Origin: Hyparrhenia diplandra
Taxonomy: Eukaryota > Streptophyta > Magnoliopsida > Poales > Poaceae
Length of the DNA stretch: 64,000 bases
Reading direction: 5' to 3'
NCBI GenBank assembly: GCA_015847255.1
Contig: JADLZK010000401.1
Location: 930,001-994,000, forward strand
The position numbers were made by a program, and so were the translations under genes. Below the pieces are notes generated by a model. That model had not been told where the DNA came from, ran no database searches, and saw only the letters and a list, made by a program, of their open reading frames with translations. Position 1 is the first letter of the stretch. Each line of letters starts with the position of its first letter. Of the stretch, positions 59,901-64,000 are shown piece by piece.

Positions 59901-61843
59901 ATGTCTTCATCGAGGTACCTGAATCGCCCAGCGGCCTCGGGTGCAGCAGCAAGCGCCCAGCAGCTCGCGCAGCTCGCGCAGGCGGCGGAAGGTCGCTGAT
60001 GTTGCTTGCGCCGTCACCGGGGATTCATCTTCGTGGGCGTCTCTACACGAGGATTTGGTCAGCCTAATCGGGTGGCAAGTGCTAGCCGGCGATTTGCGGG
60101 ACTACATCCGCTTCCGCGCAGTGTGCCCCCACTGGCGGTCCAGCACCACTTGCCCGCGCGGCCGCGGCATCGTCGACACTCGCTTCCACCCGCGCCGGTG
60201 GATGCTGTTTCCCGAGGGCCACGGCCTCCACCCGGGCCACGGCAAGCTCGGTGGGTACGTCCGCTTCGTCAACCTCTCAACTGGTGCCTTCGTCCGCGTC
60301 CGGCTACCGCTCTTCCGGGATCACTGCGTTCTTGACTCCGTGGACGGGATCCTCCTGCTGCAGAGGGACCAGGACACTGCCATACGACTCCTCCACCCCT
60401 TCACTGGCGACATCGTGGAGTTCCCACCGCTGGAGACCCTCCTGCCTTATGTGAACCCATTGTTTCGGGGAAACAAGTGGTATTATCTCAGAAATATCCG
60501 TGCTGCCTGCATCAGTGTAGGTTCTGGAGGAGTCGTCAAAGTAATGATGTCCCTACCCGGTATGAAAAATGTGTGCTTTGCTACCTCTGGGGATCAGCAA
60601 TGGAGGGTTTCAAGCTGGTGGCGTCACATGTGTTCTGTTCCATTGCCGTTCCAAGGAAAGCTCTTTATGTTGCATCGTCCTGAAGTTGGCGGCGAACCAC
60701 AGGTTTTACAGGTTGACCCACCCCAGCAGGAAGATATGGACTTGGGTTTGCCATCGTTGCTGCCACCGAAGTTGATTGCCAAATGTCCAGCAAGAACTGA
60801 CAGTGCTTCCGTATTTTTGTATGATCTGGTAGAATGCAACTCAGAGATTTTGGTCGCAGTCTCAAAATGTTATCGCCTAGATTGGCAATATTCATTTTAC
60901 AGATTAGCTGATCTGATGCTGGAACGGACTGTCCCTTTGACAAGCATCAATGGCAGCACCCTCTTCTTTTCTAAGAGGAGTCTGTATGTCAGCTCTGAGG
61001 CGTTTCCTACCATTGTGGCTGACACCATTGTTGTTTTTGATCAGACAAAGTATCATCTCGCTCAATACCATCTCACTAGTGGCACATCATCGGCAGCATC
61101 AGATCGATGTACACCAGGGATTGCTAATCTCAGTCCTTGCAGCATCATTTATCATATCTTCACCTGCTGCTTTCGTGACTACTGGTTAGTGGCCTGGTTT
61201 TGTTTTTCCATCATTGTTCTTCCCAATAGCGATTGCTTATTTCACCGTAACAATTTATGTTGCCAAGTAAGCTCATGGACGCCTGTTCTTCTCTGGTGTA
61301 GGAACAAAGGACAGGTATTCAATCATGGGAGATTGAAGCTGTGGAGGGTGAAGAGAAAATGGCGAGATGGGGGTAAGTCTTGCCTCTGTTGCAATAATTT
61401 TGTTGTCGTTTATGCATTTTGGCTTGTCCTACATTTACTGCTGGAGGATTTTGCCACAGGACATTCAAAAACATGTCACTTTTGCTGAAAGACATAACCA
61501 AAACTGATGTTTACTGTATATGAGAAAAAAAAAACTGATCTTTACTACTTGAAACTTGTAAAATCGTGTATGTTTTCTGCTACACACAGTTTCTTGTCCT
61601 TGGAGGTTTTTAGTATGCTCATTGGCATTAGTTCACCAAAGCAAACCAAATGATATTCTGACCTCACATTGAAATCGCCCTCTCTTTTTTTTTTTTTCTT
61701 TTTCCTTATATACTTATTTATAGGCATAGGTTTTTTATCTGAATACTTCATCGTGCATGTGTTTTCCACTATTACTATATCCTATCAGATTGGTTTAGTT
61801 GGCATAGTCACTAACTTCTCTTCCTGCATTATTGTAGGCGTAA
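59901..61843 (+). CDS. F-box/DUF295-like protein gene, three exons, frame problems
   Basis: Exon 1 (59901-61184) reads an N-terminal helix-rich segment ASLHEDLVSLIGWQVLAGDL with YIRFRAVCPHWR, an F-box pattern. DUF295/beta-propeller motifs follow (VRFVNLSTGAF, LLHPFTGDIVEFPPL, RSLYVSSEAFPTIVADTIVVFD, CSIIYHIFTCCFRDYW). In the family, F-box proteins are Skp1-bound substrate adaptors of ubiquitin ligases. Intron 1 is GT 61185 to AG 61301; exon 2 (61302-61372) gives WNKGQ and WRVKRKWRDG. Intron 2 runs to AG at 61837, and exon 3 would supply GCG then TAA at 61841-61843, giving RDGA and stop, if the 5-G run at 61369-61373 were one G shorter. The ATG at 59901 (MSSSR) is one frame off the main frame, which has no upstream ATG (stop at 59920). 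The gene is therefore decayed or carries sequence errors. Confidence 0.65.
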
Positions 61844-62378
61844 ACGGCTCCTGTACCTTGGTGGATTGGGAGACTTGGTGGATTTGGTGGTGGTGCCTGC
61901 CCTTCCTCCTGCTATATGGGCTTCTTAATTATTGGCATATGTTTTTACCCTTGTACAAGAACATAGTTGCCTACGTCGATGGTGTTTTATATTTAGCCAG
62001 GCAATAATTTCCCATTCATAAACCTAAATAAGCTTCTCTAGTTGCCCTGGTATCATAAATGTCTAGTGGCCTTTTGAACTTCTGAAATGAGTGACAATGA
62101 ACATTACATGGTCCGGTGGTTTTGCAACATAAACCATGCTCGTTTTGCAACATAAACCATGCTCATTGATATATGTATTACTCCAACAAGTTAATTGCGT
62201 TAGAGGCTTAGAACATCTCCAATGAATGGAACTGACCCTGGATCTACGTTGATTTGATCTGTCCTGTTGTAGGATGAGCGTGATTCCATCCATGAAATTC
62301 CGTCTACCCACGCTCATCCCATTCTCCCCGAGCCCTTCCCTATCGTGGCATTGTAGCCTCCCTCCAAGGCCTTAGGGC
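61844..62378. other. Region between the F-box-like gene and the PMD remnant
   Basis: No gene seen. Holds a 25 bp tandem pair (TTTTGCAACATAAACCATGC, 62117-62165) and an 11 bp inverted pair GGATGAGCGTG / CACGCTCATCC (62272-62314). Confidence 0.4.
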
Positions 62379-63938
62379 ATGTACTTTTTGGAGAACTGCG
62401 AGAATCAGATCTTGTCCTCCAAGGCCTATTTTTTAGGACCACTGGGGAACACAGATCCATCTGATTTCATCGCTAAAGAAAGTCAGCGGATCCCTTTTAA
62501 ATCCGGGGTATCTCCTCCTGGTAGGTGGCATCAATTCTTCAAGACTTGGCCATTCCCCCCAATTGCAGGATGGCGAAACTGGTACCTCATAATGCTTGGT
62601 ACTAAGTCCATGAGTGAGAACTGGGATGTTCAGGATATCTCCTAGTGCTTGGAGTTATCTCTGTCACGGACCCCTAAGAACGAGAGTTTGCTGATTGCGG
62701 CAACACATTTCTGGTCCAATGCCACCAATTCTTTCATCTTCGGCCATGGCCCTATGACTGTTACTCTGGCCGATGTCTTCATGATGACAGGTCTGAATAT
62801 CACAGAAGAAGTCTGCCCCTAGAAATATAAATTTGGTAGTAATCAAAAAAGCTGTGAAGACTGGTGCTGCCTGGACTAACCATATCAATGCATACATGGA
62901 GAAAGGCTTTGTCTCCAACAAAGAATACAAAGCATTTCTGAACTTTTGGCTGTGCAGGTTCATCTTCTGTGGGAAATCCAACGAGCCCTGTCCTGAATCA
63001 TATGGTCATGGCTGAGGATTTAGCAGCTGTAAAAACAATTCCTTTAGGTAAGTACCTCCTAGGTGCCTTATACCATATGATGCACCAGACCACCGTTCAA
63101 ATGTTTGAGGATGGAAATATATCCTATGTGAATGGCCCCTGGTGGTTAGTCCAAATGTGGCTGCAACTGTATATGCATAAATTGATCAGGATAGATCTCC
63201 GAAGCCTGGATTTTCCTTCAACTGATTATGCTGAGGGTGAAACAATGACTACCAAGGCATGTCAAACATATGGAGAAGCTGCTTCCTCTTAGTGGTCTCT
63301 TCTTTGTTTGTTGTTTTGTTCTTTCTTTGGTTTTCTTTTTGGGCATGATTGCCCATTACTCTCATTCTTTCCATTGGCCAAAAAAAAAAAAGATAGATTT
63401 GGGTCATCTGTTTAAACTCTTCTATACAAGCTTCAACAATGTACTTTGGTTTCCCTACTTGGAGAATGAAGATTTCATCTTCCCTTTTAAGTTCAGCTAT
63501 GATCAGGGCTGTACTGACAAATTTTCTACGGACATTCTCAACAAGTTCATCAAACCATGTGTGCTGCTAGCAGAATTTCATAACGGGAGGAGAGTAAACC
63601 CCACCTATGAGTTCTATTATCCAAATATGGCAGCCAGACAGTTGGGGTTTGGCCAATTGCCCCCAAAGCTATATTTCTCGAATATCATCAGGCCGAGAGA
63701 ACTAGTAACTGAAGATATACAAATTAGAAAAATTCTTAGTTTGGGCTCGAACCTGCCAGAGTACAATCCTGAGACTTTCATTCTGATTGATACAGCTTCT
63801 TCCCTTTTCTTGCCTTGGTGGGAGGAACTCCGTGCTCACATATTTAATTCCCTGGTTCATCCCTTGTGTCAGCTGCTCATGCCTGCTTTTGTCACCGACA
63901 GCGAGGTAGAACCCTTCCATGTATACCTTGCCTGTTAG
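62379..63938 (+). pseudogene. Plant mobile domain (MAIN-like) gene, degenerate
   Basis: Motifs of the plant mobile domain family follow in order through several frames: GRWHQFFKTWPFPP; after a stop at 62643, CLELSLSRTPKNESLL, HFWSNATNSFIFGHGPMT and TGLNITEEVCP; after a stop at 62820, a new frame with AFLNFWLCRFIFCGKSN; after a frame change near 62970, EDLAAVKTIPLGKYLLGALY, GPWWLVQMWLQLYMH and YAEGETMTTKACQTYGEAASS; after a stop at 63290, LFYTSFNNVLWFP, ARQLGFGQLPPK and RPRELVTEDIQIRKI. Proteins of this family occur both as host genes and inside transposons. Two in-frame stops and at least two frame changes show decay unless introns remove them. Confidence 0.65.
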
Positions 63939-64000
63939 GCCTGACTTCTGACTTTACTTCTTTTGATCCAGGATGTAACACCATTACCTCCAGCAAGGCA

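Noticed and set aside
61669..62007. 112-residue frame rich in Phe and Trp
   Set aside because: It starts in a T-run within the second intron and covers the probable third exon and 3' region of the F-box-like gene.
1..64000. Search for CRISPR arrays, bacterial operons, rRNA and intact tRNA genes
   Set aside because: None seen; direct repeats are transposon or segment duplications without regular spacers, and the genome type is plant nuclear.

Overview
This window looks like accessory DNA from a grass nuclear genome, most likely rice or a close Oryza relative. The inference rests on Stowaway-type MITEs with TA target duplications, Ty3/gypsy elements of the Athila and Tat lineages, Mutator-like elements with 9-10 bp target duplications, an F-box/DUF295-like gene and a degenerate plant-mobile-domain (PMD) gene. 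All assignments come from reading the sequence; no database was searched.

Layout. (1) 1-4698 is part of an Athila-like LTR retrotransposon on the minus strand: the start of a third ORF with its own TATA box, a broken gag-protease, a primer-binding site and a 1.49 kb LTR. (2) 4699-56415 is a nested tandem duplication. The basic ~8 kb unit carries an unrecognised multi-exon membrane-protein gene on the minus strand plus spacer and MITEs, and is present four times (A from 4699, B from ~22760, C from ~30810, D from ~49730). A and B, together with the 9.0 kb Tat-lineage retrotransposon lying between them, were duplicated as a ~27 kb block into C and D. A and C share one set of insertions, B and D share another (a 0.79 kb Mutator-like element). 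C alone has a hAT-like insertion and D alone has a second Mutator-like insertion in exon 1. (3) 56416-59500 is repeat-derived DNA without a convincing gene: an LTR-like stretch, hairpins, a retroposon tail, a tRNA-like SINE signal and a fold-back MITE. (4) 59500-61843 is an F-box/DUF295-like gene on the plus strand with two introns and at least one frame problem. (5) 62379-64000 is a degenerate PMD gene.

The transposon insertions work as time stamps. The Tat element entered the A unit (TSD CATAC; the empty site survives in B near 30045-30062), its LTRs diverged, and only then was the whole block copied, because both copies carry the same LTR-specific differences. At the right end of copy D the sequence changes, inside exon 1 of the unit gene, from B-like to a more diverged type. 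That points to unequal crossing-over between exon 1 copies. Copy-to-copy differences are concentrated in GC/CpG-rich stretches and homopolymers and are often indels, so base-level or assembly error, or two haplotypes placed in tandem, has to be excluded before reading frames are interpreted.
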